Assembly: GCF_028737255.1 (NCBI RefSeq)
Contig: NZ_JAQZAN010000018.1
Span: forward strand, 84,733-148,732
DNA from: Actinomycetospora straminea
GTDB lineage: Bacteria > Actinomycetota > Actinomycetes > Mycobacteriales > Pseudonocardiaceae
Length of the DNA: 64,000 nucleotides
Direction of reading: 5' to 3'
Part shown: positions 46,326 through 54,490 of the stretch, in pieces
Numbering within the stretch: position 1 is the first letter of the stretch
How the letters are laid out: the number at the start of each line of letters is the position of its first letter
Position numbers and translations under genes: made by a program
Notes under the pieces: model-generated
What the model was told of the DNA's origin: nothing
Seen by the model: the letters and a program-made list of their open reading frames with translations, nothing else
Database searches by the model: none

Positions 46326-47603
46326 TCACACCAGGAACCGGAACGCCGGCGACCCCGGCTCCAGCGCCTCGATCTGCAGCGGCGAGCGGGCCATGCGCTC
46401 GAGCAGGGGCTCGAGGTCGTCACGCGCCCCGATCTCGACGCCGACCAGCGCCGGGCCCGACTCGCGGTTGTCCTTCTTGACGTACTCGAAGCGCGTGACG
46501 TCGTCGTCGGGGCCGAGCACCTCGTCGAGGAAGCGCCGCAGCGCGCCGGGCTCCTGCGGGAACTCGACGAGGAAGTAGTGCTTGAGGCCCTGGAAGCGCA
46601 GCGAGCGCTCGATGACCTCGGCGTAGCGCGAGACGTCGTTGTTGCCGCCCGAGAGGACGACGACGACGCGCTCGCCCGGCACGAGGTCGAGGCCCGGACC
46701 GTCGGGGCGGATCGCGGCGCCGGCGAGCGCGCCCGCGGGCTCGGCGATGATCCCGTCGGTCTGGTAGAGCGCGAGCATCTCGGTGCAGACCAGGCCCTCG
46801 TCGACGGCGACGAGCTCGGCGCCCGAGCGGCGGATGAGCGGGTAGGTCACGGCGCCGGCCTTGCGCACGGCCGCGCCGTCGACGAACCGGTCGAAGCCGT
46901 GCTCGTCGAGCACCACCGGGCTGCCCGCGTGCAGGGCGGCGGCGACGTTGCGCGCCCCGGCGGGCTCGACGCCGATGACCCGCGTGCGGGGGTGGGTGGC
47001 CTGCAGCCAGGTGGCGGTGCCGGCGAGCAGCCCGCCGCCGCCGACCGGCACGACGACGGTGTCCGGCGCCTCGCCGCCGAGCTGCTCGACGATCTCGGCC
47101 ATCACCGTGGCCTGGCCGGCGACGGTGCGCGTGTCGTCGAAGGCCGGCACGAGCGTCGCGCCCGTCTCCTCGGCCCACCGCGTCGCCGCGGCCGACGACT
47201 CGTCGTAGGTGTCGCCGTCGACGACGAGGTCGATCATCTCGCCGCCGAGCGCCACGATCCGCTCGCGCTTCTGGCGCGGCGTCGTCGACGGGATGACGAC
47301 GCGCCCGGCGACCCGGTGCGCGGCGCACGCGAACGCGAAGCCCTGCGCGTGGTTGCCGGCGCTCGCGCACACCACTCCGGCGGCGCGGGAGTCCTCGTCG
47401 AGCTGGCTGATGAGGTTGTAGGCGCCGCGCAGCTTGTAGGAGCGGCCGACCTGGAGGTCCTCGCGCTTGAACCACACCTCGGTGCCCGTGGCGGCGGACA
47501 GGCGCGGGTTGCGCTGCAGCGGGGTCCGCTCGGCAATACCGGACAGACGCTCCGACGCCTCGAGCACCTGCTTCTCGAAGGTCGTACCGCCGTCGCGCGC
47601 CAT
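46326..47603 (-). CDS. ilvA: Threonine ammonia-lyase (threonine dehydratase)
   Basis: A 425-residue PLP enzyme converting threonine to 2-oxobutanoate, the first step of isoleucine synthesis. The PLP lysine is in QVGRSYKLRGAYN, the glycine-rich phosphate loop is VVPVGGGGLLAG, and ASAGNHAQGFAFACA is conserved. One ACT-like domain follows (SLRFQGLKHYFLVEFPQEPGALRRFLDEVLG), so it is the short form of about 420 residues seen in actinobacteria and firmicutes and probably inhibited by isoleucine through this domain. ATG 47603 has GGAGCGGG upstream. It is divergent from the histidine kinase gene. Confidence 0.95.
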   Translation of the reverse strand: MARDGGTTFEKQVLEASERLSGIAERTPLQRNPRLSAATGTEVWFKREDLQVGRSYKLRGAYNLISQLDEDSRAAGVVCASAGNHAQGFAFACAAHRVAGRVVIPSTTPRQKRERIVALGGEMIDLVVDGDTYDESSAAATRWAEETGATLVPAFDDTRTVAGQATVMAEIVEQLGGEAPDTVVVPVGGGGLLAGTATWLQATHPRTRVIGVEPAGARNVAAALHAGSPVVLDEHGFDRFVDGAAVRKAGAVTYPLIRRSGAELVAVDEGLVCTEMLALYQTDGIIAEPAGALAGAAIRPDGPGLDLVPGERVVVVLSGGNNDVSRYAEVIERSLRFQGLKHYFLVEFPQEPGALRRFLDEVLGPDDDVTRFEYVKKDNRESGPALVGVEIGARDDLEPLLERMARSPLQIEALEPGSPAFRFLV

Positions 47604-47737
47604 GGGTGTCCCGCTCCTCGTCTCACCAGGGGTTGCGGTCGATGGTAGGTGTCCCCGGATGCGCCGTCCGGCCGTACCCCGGGAGATGCCCGGGTCGCGT
47701 ACGTCGAGACGCTGACGACAGCGGCCTCCCCGGCCCC

Positions 47738-47743
47738 TAGCGT
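47738..47743 (+). promoter_or_regulatory. -10 hexamer for a leaderless histidine kinase transcript
   Basis: TAGCGT is followed by seven bases and GTG 47751; no Shine-Dalgarno is present. Confidence 0.6.
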
Positions 47744-47750
47744 GCCCGGG

Positions 47751-48863
47751 GTGACCCTGGATGTCCGGTCCTGGCGGCCCCCCGCGGCCGACGTCGCCCT
47801 GGCCGCGGCGCTCGCGGTCGCGACGGTCCTCGGCACGGTGCTCGTCGCGCAGCCGAGTGATCGTCCCTGGTGGCCCGGCGGCGCCGCCCTCATCGTGGCC
47901 ACCGCGACGGCGCTCGTCTGGCGTCGCCGCGCCCCGGTGCTCGTGCTCGCCTCGACGCTGGCCACCGTCGCGCCCTACTACTGGATGGCCTACCCCGACG
48001 GGCCGGCCTCGCTGATGGTGGCCGTCGCGATGTACACGGTCGCGACCCGGCTGAGCTGGCCGCGCTCGACGGCGATCGGGGTCGTGCTCTTCGCGGTGTG
48101 GGTCACCCTCGACCGCCTGATCTCGCTGCGCGAGGGCGCCGTGGACGCGCCCGACCGCGACCGCTTCATGTGGATCATCGTCACCGTGGCCGTCGGCGTC
48201 GCCGTCGGGGGCCTGCGGCGCGCCCAGACCGCGGCCACCGAGCAGGCGCAGGAGCAGGCGCGGCGACGGGTGGAGCAGGAACGCCTGCGCCTGGCCCGCG
48301 AGGTCCACGACGTCGTCTCGCACAGCCTCGCGATGATCGCGGTGCAGGCCGGCGTCGGTGCCCACGTCGCCGACCGCCGCCCCGAGCAGGCCGTCGCCGC
48401 CCTGCTCGAGATCAAGGAGGCCAGCCGGGCGGCGCTCGCGGAGCTGCGCACCACGCTCGACGTGCTGCGGGAGTCCGAGCCGGCCGACGCGCCGGGGCTC
48501 GCGCGCCTCGACGAGGTGGCGCGGGTCGCGGGGCTGGCGGGCGTCGAGGTCGAGGTCCGGGGGAGCGCGGGACGCCCCGACCCGGTGGTCGACGGCGCGG
48601 CGTTCCGGATCGTGCGCGAGGCGGTCACCAACGCCGTGCGCCACGCCCGGCAGGCGCGCCGGGTCGTCGTCGACCTCGCCCACGACGGCGGCGACGTGCG
48701 GGTCCGGGTGGCCGACGACGGCGGGCCGGTCGAGGCCGTGACGCCGGGGCACGGCCTGCGGGGGCTCGCCGAGCACGCCGCCGCGGTGGGCGGGCGGTCG
48801 ACGGTGGCGCCCGGACCGGACGGGGTGGTCGTCGAGGCGGTGCTGCCGGCGGTGTCCCGGTGA
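47751..48863 (+). CDS. Two-component sensor histidine kinase (NarL/DesK-like, HisKA_3)
   Basis: A 370-residue kinase with four to five N-terminal transmembrane helices and no obvious extracellular sensor domain, a coiled linker, a HisKA_3 dimerisation domain with the phosphorylated His in LAREVHDVVSHSLAMIAVQAG, and an HATPase_c domain (REAVTNAVRHARQARRVVV, ADDGGPVEAVTPGHGLRGLAEHAAAVGG). It pairs with the response regulator whose GTG overlaps its stop. The membrane-embedded sensor suggests detection of membrane state or of a lipophilic ligand. The stimulus cannot be read from the sequence. Confidence 0.93.
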   Translation: MTLDVRSWRPPAADVALAAALAVATVLGTVLVAQPSDRPWWPGGAALIVATATALVWRRRAPVLVLASTLATVAPYYWMAYPDGPASLMVAVAMYTVATRLSWPRSTAIGVVLFAVWVTLDRLISLREGAVDAPDRDRFMWIIVTVAVGVAVGGLRRAQTAATEQAQEQARRRVEQERLRLAREVHDVVSHSLAMIAVQAGVGAHVADRRPEQAVAALLEIKEASRAALAELRTTLDVLRESEPADAPGLARLDEVARVAGLAGVEVEVRGSAGRPDPVVDGAAFRIVREAVTNAVRHARQARRVVVDLAHDGGDVRVRVADDGGPVEAVTPGHGLRGLAEHAAAVGGRSTVAPGPDGVVVEAVLPAVSR

Positions 48864-49519
48864 CCACCGTGGCACTGGCCGACGACCAGCAGCTCGTCCG
48901 CGCCGGCCTGCGTGTCCTGCTCGAGACCGAGGACGGCTTCACCGTGGTCGGCGAGGCGGCCGACGGCGACGAGGCGGTCGCCCTCGTGCGCGCCACCCGT
49001 CCCGACGTCGCGGTGATGGACGTGCGCATGCCCGGCGTCGACGGGCTCACCGCGCTGGAGACGATCGTCGCCGACCCGGAGCTCGCGGCCACCGCCGTGC
49101 TCGTGCTGACCACCTTCGACCTCGACGAGTACGTCTACCGCGCGCTGCGCGCCGGCGCCTCGGGCTTCCTGCTCAAGGACGCCGAGCCGGCCGACCTCGT
49201 GCGCGCCATCGCGCTGGTGGCGCGCGGCGACGCGCTGCTGGCGCCGACCGTCACCCGCCGCCTCATCGGGGAGTTCGCCCGCCGGCCGCAGCCGCACGTG
49301 TCCGCGGCGCGCCTGGACGTCCTCACCCCGCGCGAGCGGGAGGTCCTCGCGCTGGTCGGCGCCGGGCTCACCAACGACGAGATCGCCGCGCGCCTCGTCA
49401 TCAGCACCGCCACCGCCCGCACCCACGTCGGGCGGCTGCTCACCAAGCTCGACGCCCGCGACCGCCCGGCGCTCGTGGTGATCGCCTACGAGACCGGGGT
49501 GTGCGCTCCGCGCAGGTGA
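48860..49519 (+). CDS. LuxR-family response regulator
   Basis: A 219-residue response regulator: receiver domain (~5-120) with the phospho-acceptor Asp in VAVMDVRMPGVDG and lysine in FLLKDAEP, then a LuxR/NarL helix-turn-helix (LTPREREVLALVGAGLTNDEIAARLVISTATARTHVGRLLTKL). It is translationally coupled to the kinase. The final codons, VCAPRR-stop, lie in the outer arm of palindrome B2. A multicopper oxidase gene follows in the same direction and is a plausible target. Confidence 0.93.
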   Translation: MTTVALADDQQLVRAGLRVLLETEDGFTVVGEAADGDEAVALVRATRPDVAVMDVRMPGVDGLTALETIVADPELAATAVLVLTTFDLDEYVYRALRAGASGFLLKDAEPADLVRAIALVARGDALLAPTVTRRLIGEFARRPQPHVSAARLDVLTPREREVLALVGAGLTNDEIAARLVISTATARTHVGRLLTKLDARDRPALVVIAYETGVCAPRR

Positions 49520-49570
49520 GCACTTCGGAGTGCTGGAGCACTTCTTTCTGCTCACGAGCGCGGAGCGCAC
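49501..49570. repeat. Palindromic element B2 overlapping the response-regulator stop codon
   Basis: Outer arms GTGCGCTCCGCGC (49501-49513) and GCGCGGAGCGCAC (49558-49570) are perfect 13-bp inverted repeats; GTGAGCA (49516-49522) pairs with TGCTCAC (49549-49555) and AGTGCT (49529-49534) with AGCACT around GG. The 19 bases at 49537-49555 are identical to the right arm of element B1. The TGA stop is within GTGAGCA, as in B1. Confidence 0.85.
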
Positions 49571-49657
49571 CTCGGGGTCCGTACGTCCCGAGGCGTACGC
49601 GCCGGACACGTCGCCGGGCCGACGCCCCGGTACCCCGGTCCCGGCGACGCTTCGCCC

Positions 49658-51133
49658 GTGTCCCCCCTGTCCCGGCGCTCCTTCCTCGGCGCCACCCTCG
49701 CGGCCGGCGCCGTGGCCGGGCTCGCCGCGGCCGGCTGCTCCACCGGCGCGCCGCCGGTCCGGTCCCGGCCGCCGGCGCGCCCGCTCGCGATCCCTCCTCT
49801 CGCGCCGTCGTCGACCGACGCCGGTGGCCGTCGGGTGTTCGCCCTGACCGCCGCCCCCGGCACGTCGACGTTCCTCGACGGCCTCGCGACCCCGACCTGG
49901 GGCTACGGCGGCCTGCCCTTCGGCGGGCCGACGCTCCGGGTCCGGCGCGGCGAGGAGGTCGTCGTGCGCGTCACCAACCGCCTGCCCGAGACCACGACCA
50001 CCCACTGGCACGGCATGACCCTGCCCGCGCGGATGGACGGCGGCCCGCACCAGCCGATCGCCCCCGGCGCGACCTGGGAGGCGTCGTGGCGCGTCGACCA
50101 GCCCGCAGCGACGCTCTGGTACCACCCGCACCCGCACGGGGCGACCGAGCGCCACGTCCACCGCGGCCTGTCCGGCCTGGTCCTCGTCGTCGACGACGTC
50201 CCCGTCGCCCTGCCCGACCGCTACGGCGTCGACGACGTCCCGGTCGTGCTCACCGACCGCAGCTTCACCCGCGACGGCGCGTTCGACGAGCAGCACCGCA
50301 ACGCCGTCGGCCTGCTCGGCGACACGGTGCTGGTCAACGGCACGGTCGCGCCCTACCTCGACGTGCGGACCACCCGGGTGCGGCTGCGGGTGCTCAACGC
50401 CTCACCCGCGCGCAGCTACCGGATCGGTGTCGGGTCGCCGGTCACCCTCGTCGGCACCGACGGCGGCCTGCTCCCGGCGCCACGGGTGGTCGACGACGTC
50501 CTGCTCACCCCGGGGGAGCGGGCGGAGATCGTCGTCGACTGCACGCCGGGCCGGCGGACGGTGCTGCGCTCGCGGCCCGACGACCTCGGCGCGGTCAACG
50601 GCGTCGCCGCGGCCGCGGGCGGGGCGGACGCGTTCGACCTCCTCGAGCTCCGCCCCGCCGAGCGGCTGTCACCCTCGCCCGCGGTGCCCGCCGTGCTGTC
50701 GCGGGAGGCGCCGCTGGCGGCGCCGGCCGAGGGGTCGACCGTGCGGCGGTTCGTGCTGTCGAACAACCGGATCAACGGCCTCGCGATGGACACGACCCGC
50801 GTCGACGAGGTGGTGCCGGTCGGCGCGACCGAGACCTGGGAGTTCACCAACCGGCACACGCAGCCGCACAACATCCACGTCCACGACGCCCGCCTGCAGG
50901 TGCTCGACGGGCCGGCCGCCGGGCGGGCGTGGAAGGACACGGTCGCCGTCGCGCCGGGGACCACCGTGCGGGCGCTCGTGCGCGTGGGTCCGTACGCCGA
51001 TCCGGAGGTGCCTTACATGCTCCACTGCCACCTGCTGCGCCACGAGGACGACGGCATGATGCTGCAGTTCCTGGTGGTCGGACCGGGTCAGCGGCCGGCG
51101 ACGACCATCGCGGCGGGACACGACCATGGGTGA
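49658..51133 (+). CDS. Tat-exported multicopper oxidase
   Basis: A 491-residue multicopper oxidase (CueO/FtsP-like, three cupredoxin domains). The N-terminus has a twin-arginine signal (LSRRSFLG) and AAAGCS, a possible lipobox. Copper motifs are HWHG, WYHPHPHGATE, HNIHVHD and the C-terminal HCHLLRHEDDGMM (T1-T3 site with axial Met). It would oxidise Cu(I), Fe(II) or phenolics outside the membrane. The GTG start lies about 90 bases after palindrome B2, with no clear ribosome site. The four-helix gene downstream overlaps its 3' end, suggesting a functional partner. Confidence 0.93.
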   Translation: MSPLSRRSFLGATLAAGAVAGLAAAGCSTGAPPVRSRPPARPLAIPPLAPSSTDAGGRRVFALTAAPGTSTFLDGLATPTWGYGGLPFGGPTLRVRRGEEVVVRVTNRLPETTTTHWHGMTLPARMDGGPHQPIAPGATWEASWRVDQPAATLWYHPHPHGATERHVHRGLSGLVLVVDDVPVALPDRYGVDDVPVVLTDRSFTRDGAFDEQHRNAVGLLGDTVLVNGTVAPYLDVRTTRVRLRVLNASPARSYRIGVGSPVTLVGTDGGLLPAPRVVDDVLLTPGERAEIVVDCTPGRRTVLRSRPDDLGAVNGVAAAAGGADAFDLLELRPAERLSPSPAVPAVLSREAPLAAPAEGSTVRRFVLSNNRINGLAMDTTRVDEVVPVGATETWEFTNRHTQPHNIHVHDARLQVLDGPAAGRAWKDTVAVAPGTTVRALVRVGPYADPEVPYMLHCHLLRHEDDGMMLQFLVVGPGQRPATTIAAGHDHG

Positions 51134-51551
51134 CGGCGGCGCGTTCCGGGCGCTCTTCCGGGTCGTGGTGCTGCTGCACGCGGCCCTGACCCTCGTGCAG
51201 CCGGTCGCGGCCGGCGCGGTCCTGCAGGCCTCGACGGTCGGGCTGGCCGTCCACCAGGCCGTCGGCGGCGTCCTGCTGCTCGTGGCCTTCGTCCAGGTCC
51301 CGGTCGCAGTGCTGGCCTGGCGCCCGGGGCGGCTGCCGGCCTGGCCGATCGCGGTGTCGGCGGGCCTGGTGGTGGTCGAGACGGCGCAGGTCGCGGTGGG
51401 GGCCACGGGCGTGCTGGCGGTGCACGTCCCCCTGGGCGTGGCGATCGTGGGCGCCGCGGTGGGGCTGGCCTGGTGGGCGGTGCGGGCGCGCCCGCCGGCC
51501 CGGCCGGCACGGCGAGTGCCACCCTCTCCGCCTCGGCAGGCAGTACGGTGA
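51126..51551 (+). CDS. Four-helix membrane protein coupled to the multicopper oxidase
   Basis: A 141-residue polytopic protein with four predicted helices and conserved-looking histidines at the helix boundaries (VVLLHAALTLVQPV, LAVHQAVGGVLLL, LAVHVPLGVAIVG), reminiscent of small haem- or quinone-binding membrane proteins. The ATG is inside the last eight bases of the multicopper oxidase, so expression is coupled. The Arg/Pro-rich C-terminus is cytoplasmic. I do not recognise a named family; an electron-transfer or copper-related role is inferred from context only. Confidence 0.7.
   Translation: MGDGGAFRALFRVVVLLHAALTLVQPVAAGAVLQASTVGLAVHQAVGGVLLLVAFVQVPVAVLAWRPGRLPAWPIAVSAGLVVVETAQVAVGATGVLAVHVPLGVAIVGAAVGLAWWAVRARPPARPARRVPPSPPRQAVR
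51544..51549 (+). promoter_or_regulatory. -10 hexamer for a leaderless toxin-antitoxin transcript
   Basis: TACGGT, seven bases before ATG 51557, lying across the 3' end of the membrane-protein gene. Confidence 0.45.
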
Positions 51552-51556
51552 AAGGT

Positions 51557-51784
51557 ATGGCGACGCGGAAGGTCACCTACTCGCTCGACGAGGCCGCGGT
51601 GGAGCTGGCCGAGGCCTCGGCGCGGCGCGCCGGGCTGTCGACATCGGCGTGGCTCTCCCGCGCGGCGCGGCGCGAGGCCGTCCGTCAGGGCGCCGGCACG
51701 GTGTGGGGCGACGCGGCGGGCGAGGCCGCCGCCGACGACGCCGACCTCGCAGCGGCGGAGGACGAGGTCCGTGCGTCGCGGTGA
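51557..51784 (+). CDS. Putative antitoxin, ribbon-helix-helix type
   Basis: A 75-residue protein. RKVTYSLDEAAVELAEASARRAGLSTSAWLSRAARREAVRQ is a ribbon-helix-helix-like segment (beta strand followed by two helices, with STSAWLSRAAR as the second), and the C-terminal half is acidic, Asp/Glu/Ala-rich, as expected for the toxin-binding part of an antitoxin. It overlaps the toxin gene by 14 bases. Both would bind their promoter and repress transcription. The module probably has its own leaderless promoter. Confidence 0.78.
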   Translation: MATRKVTYSLDEAAVELAEASARRAGLSTSAWLSRAARREAVRQGAGTVWGDAAGEAAADDADLAAAEDEVRASR

Positions 51785-52070
51785 GCTCCGTCGCTACACC
51801 CGCCCGTCGTCGCCGGAGGTCCCCCGCGCGGTCGTGCTCCTGTCGAGCGACGGCATCAACGAGTCGCCGCGACCGTGGCTCCTCGGCATCGAGCTGCGGA
51901 CGCAGGACCCCGGCGACGTCCTGGCGATCCCCGTCGGGGGCGGGCGGGTCGCCTACGCCGGCGACCTGACACGGCTGTACCGCGCGTGGGTCGGCGAACG
52001 TCTCGGCGTGCTCGACGCCACGACGCTGGCCCGCATCGACGGCGCGCTCCGGGCGGCGCTGGACCTGTGA
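51771..52070 (+). CDS. Putative toxin, PemK/MazF-like
   Basis: A 99-residue basic protein with an N-terminus R-R-G-E-L-R-R-Y and RAVVLLSSDGINE that match the first two strands of MazF/PemK endoribonucleases (normally GDI/VWW...RPVLVLS). LLGIELRTQDPGDVLAIPVGGGRVAYAGDLTRLYRAW corresponds to the rest of the SH3-like barrel. MazF toxins cut mRNA at short motifs. The assignment rests on operon architecture with the overlapping RHH-type antitoxin and on the strand pattern; the active-site residues cannot be verified without alignment. Confidence 0.7.
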   Translation: MRRGELRRYTRPSSPEVPRAVVLLSSDGINESPRPWLLGIELRTQDPGDVLAIPVGGGRVAYAGDLTRLYRAWVGERLGVLDATTLARIDGALRAALDL

Positions 52071-52162
52071 TCGGCGGCATCGAGAGATCCGCCTGAGACG
52101 CGACCGGCCTTGTCGGTGGTCGGTGCTAACCCTCGTCCCACGGCACGGACGAGGGAGACGCG

Positions 52163-52561
52163 ATGAAGGTGCTGGTGGCGACGGCCGAGACCCAGGGCGC
52201 ACGCGCGAACGACTACCACTGGGCGACGGAGGGCGAGCTCGTCCGCGTCGGCGAGGTCTGCCGGAAGGACCGGGCCGACCCCGACGGGGGCTGCGGCTGT
52301 GGGCGCGGGTTCGCCGGCCTGAACTCGCACCGGGCGACGACCACGGCGCGTGTCGCCGAGGTGCCGTTGACCCGCCCGGAGTACGTGGAGGCGATCCGGT
52401 CCTCCCTGCAGGCCCAGGGCTGGGACCCCTGCGCCTGCTGCTCGACGGACGAGGCCGACGACCTCGCCGGATACGTGGCCGGCTGGCCGGAGGGCACGAT
52501 CGTCGAGCGGCGTCTCGACCTCCTGCACGTCCGCGCCCTCCCCAGCGAGCTCCCGGCGTGA
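52163..52561 (+). CDS. Cysteine-rich hypothetical protein (DUF7715-like)
   Basis: A 132-residue soluble protein with clustered cysteines: VCRKD, GGCGCGRGFAG and DPCACCSTDEADD, i.e. seven Cys in two groups that could bind zinc or a metal cluster. Conserved-looking segments are VLVATAETQGARANDYHW and the ADDLAGYVAGWPEGTIVERR tail. It looks like a small actinobacterial family of unknown function. GGGAGA precedes ATG 52163. TAACCC upstream may be part of its promoter. It is placed between the toxin-antitoxin pair and htpG. Confidence 0.75.
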   Translation: MKVLVATAETQGARANDYHWATEGELVRVGEVCRKDRADPDGGCGCGRGFAGLNSHRATTTARVAEVPLTRPEYVEAIRSSLQAQGWDPCACCSTDEADDLAGYVAGWPEGTIVERRLDLLHVRALPSELPA

Positions 52562-52648
52562 TCGCCGTACGCCTGGGCCATCCGGCGCACGCCGGCGAGT
52601 CGATATCCTCGACGGCGCAGGACACGGACACACCGCGGGAGAGGACGC

Positions 52649-54490
52649 ATGAGCGAGACGATCGAGTTCCAGGCCGAGGCCCGTCAGCTGCTCCAGTTGA
52701 TGATCCACTCGATCTACTCCGACAAGGACGTCTTCCTGCGCGAGCTGATCTCCAACGCCTCCGACGCGCTCGACAAGCTGCGCCTCGAGTCGTACCGCGA
52801 CAAGGACCTCGAGGTCGACACGTCCGACCTGCGCATCGAGCTGGCGCAGGACGCCGAGGCCCGGACGCTCACCGTCCGCGACAACGGCATCGGGATGACG
52901 CGCGACGAGGTCGTCGAGCTGATCGGCACCATCGCGAAGTCGGGCACCGCCGAGATGCTCGCGCAGGTCCGCGAGTCGCAGGAGGAGAGCGCCGAGGGGC
53001 TGATCGGCCAGTTCGGCATCGGCTTCTACTCGAGCTTCATGGTCGCCGACCGCGTCGAGATGGTGACGCGCAGGGCCGGCACCACCGGGGGCGTGCACTG
53101 GGAGTCGACCGGCGAGGGCACCTACACCCTCGAGCCCGTCGAGGACGCCCCGCAGGGCACCGCGATCACCCTGCACCTCAAGGCCGAGGACGCGGAGGAC
53201 AGCCTCCACGACTACGCGAAGCCCGACGTCGTCCGACGCATCGTCAAGCGCTACTCGGACTTCATCACCTGGCCCATCCGCCTGGTGACCGACGGGGACG
53301 AGGGCGAGAGCGACCCGATCAACTCCCGTCAGGCGCTCTGGGCGCGGCCGCGCTCGGAGGTGACGGACGAGGAGCTCACCGAGTTCTACCGCCACGTCAG
53401 CCACGACTGGCAGGAGCCGCTGGAGACCATGCGGCTCTCCGGCGAGGGCACGTTCGAGTACCAGGGCCTGCTGTTCCTCCCGAGCCACGCGCCGATGGAC
53501 CTGTTCATGCGCGAGGCCCGGCGCGGGGTGCAGCTCTACGTCAAGCGCGTGTTCGTCATGGACGACTGCGAGGCGCTCGTCCCCGAGTACCTGCGCTTCG
53601 TCAAGGGCGTCGTCGACGCCGCGGACCTCTCGCTCAACGTCTCGCGCGAGATCCTCCAGCAGGACCGCCAGATCCAGGCGATCCGCAAGCGCCTGGTCCG
53701 CAAGGTGCTCCAGACCGTCAAGGCGCTGCAGGAGAACGAGCCGGAGAAGTACCGCACCTTCTGGGGCGAGCTGGGCCGGGCCTTCAAGGAGGGCCTGATC
53801 ACCGACCCGGACAACCGGGAGGCGATCCTCGCGGCGAGCTCGTTCCCGACGACCCACAGCGCCGACGAGGACACCACCCTCAAGGCCTACAAGGAGCGGA
53901 TGCCGGAGGGTCAGGAGGCGATCTACTACCTCACCGGCGCCACCCGCAGCAGCATCGAGAACTCCCCGCACATCGAGGCGTTCCGGGCCAAGGGCTACGA
54001 GGTCCTCCTGCTCACCGACCAGGTCGACGAGGTCTGGACCGACACCGTCAGCGAGTTCGACGGCACCCCGATGGCCTCGATCGCGAAGGGCGACGTCGAC
54101 CTCGGCGACGAGGACGTCCCCGAGGGCTTCGACGACCTCCTGAGCTGGATGGGCACGACGCTCGCCGACGACGTCAAGGAGGTCCGCCTGTCGTCGCGGC
54201 TGACGAGCTCGCCGGCCTGCCTCGTCGGCGACCCCGGCGACCTGTCGCCGATGCTCGAGAAGATGTACCGGGCGATGGGCCAGGAACCCCCGGTGACCAA
54301 GCGGATCCTCGAGCTCAACCCCAAGCACGGGCTGGTCAGCGGCCTGCGCGACAAGCAGGGCGCCGGCGACGCCGACCCGGACGTCGCGCGCCTGCTCTAC
54401 GGCATGGCCCTGCTGGCCGAGGGCGGCGACCTCAAGGAGCCGACGGCGTTCGTCAACACGCTGGCCGAGCGTCTGCAGAAGACGCTGTGA
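52649..54490 (+). CDS. htpG: Chaperone protein HtpG (bacterial Hsp90)
   Basis: A 613-residue Hsp90 with the standard three domains. The N-terminal ATPase has SDKDVFLRELISNASDALDKLR, DNGIGMTRDEVVELIGTIAKSGT and GQFGIGFYSSFMVADRV. The middle domain carries DLSLNVSREILQQDRQ, and the C-terminal dimerisation region ends without the eukaryotic MEEVD. It refolds and stabilises client proteins in an ATP-dependent manner. TATCCT at 52604-52609 could be the -10 and GGGAGAGGA the ribosome site. No heat-shock CIRCE or HAIR operator was seen. It overlaps the next gene, an oxidoreductase. Confidence 0.97.
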   Translation: MSETIEFQAEARQLLQLMIHSIYSDKDVFLRELISNASDALDKLRLESYRDKDLEVDTSDLRIELAQDAEARTLTVRDNGIGMTRDEVVELIGTIAKSGTAEMLAQVRESQEESAEGLIGQFGIGFYSSFMVADRVEMVTRRAGTTGGVHWESTGEGTYTLEPVEDAPQGTAITLHLKAEDAEDSLHDYAKPDVVRRIVKRYSDFITWPIRLVTDGDEGESDPINSRQALWARPRSEVTDEELTEFYRHVSHDWQEPLETMRLSGEGTFEYQGLLFLPSHAPMDLFMREARRGVQLYVKRVFVMDDCEALVPEYLRFVKGVVDAADLSLNVSREILQQDRQIQAIRKRLVRKVLQTVKALQENEPEKYRTFWGELGRAFKEGLITDPDNREAILAASSFPTTHSADEDTTLKAYKERMPEGQEAIYYLTGATRSSIENSPHIEAFRAKGYEVLLLTDQVDEVWTDTVSEFDGTPMASIAKGDVDLGDEDVPEGFDDLLSWMGTTLADDVKEVRLSSRLTSSPACLVGDPGDLSPMLEKMYRAMGQEPPVTKRILELNPKHGLVSGLRDKQGAGDADPDVARLLYGMALLAEGGDLKEPTAFVNTLAERLQKTL

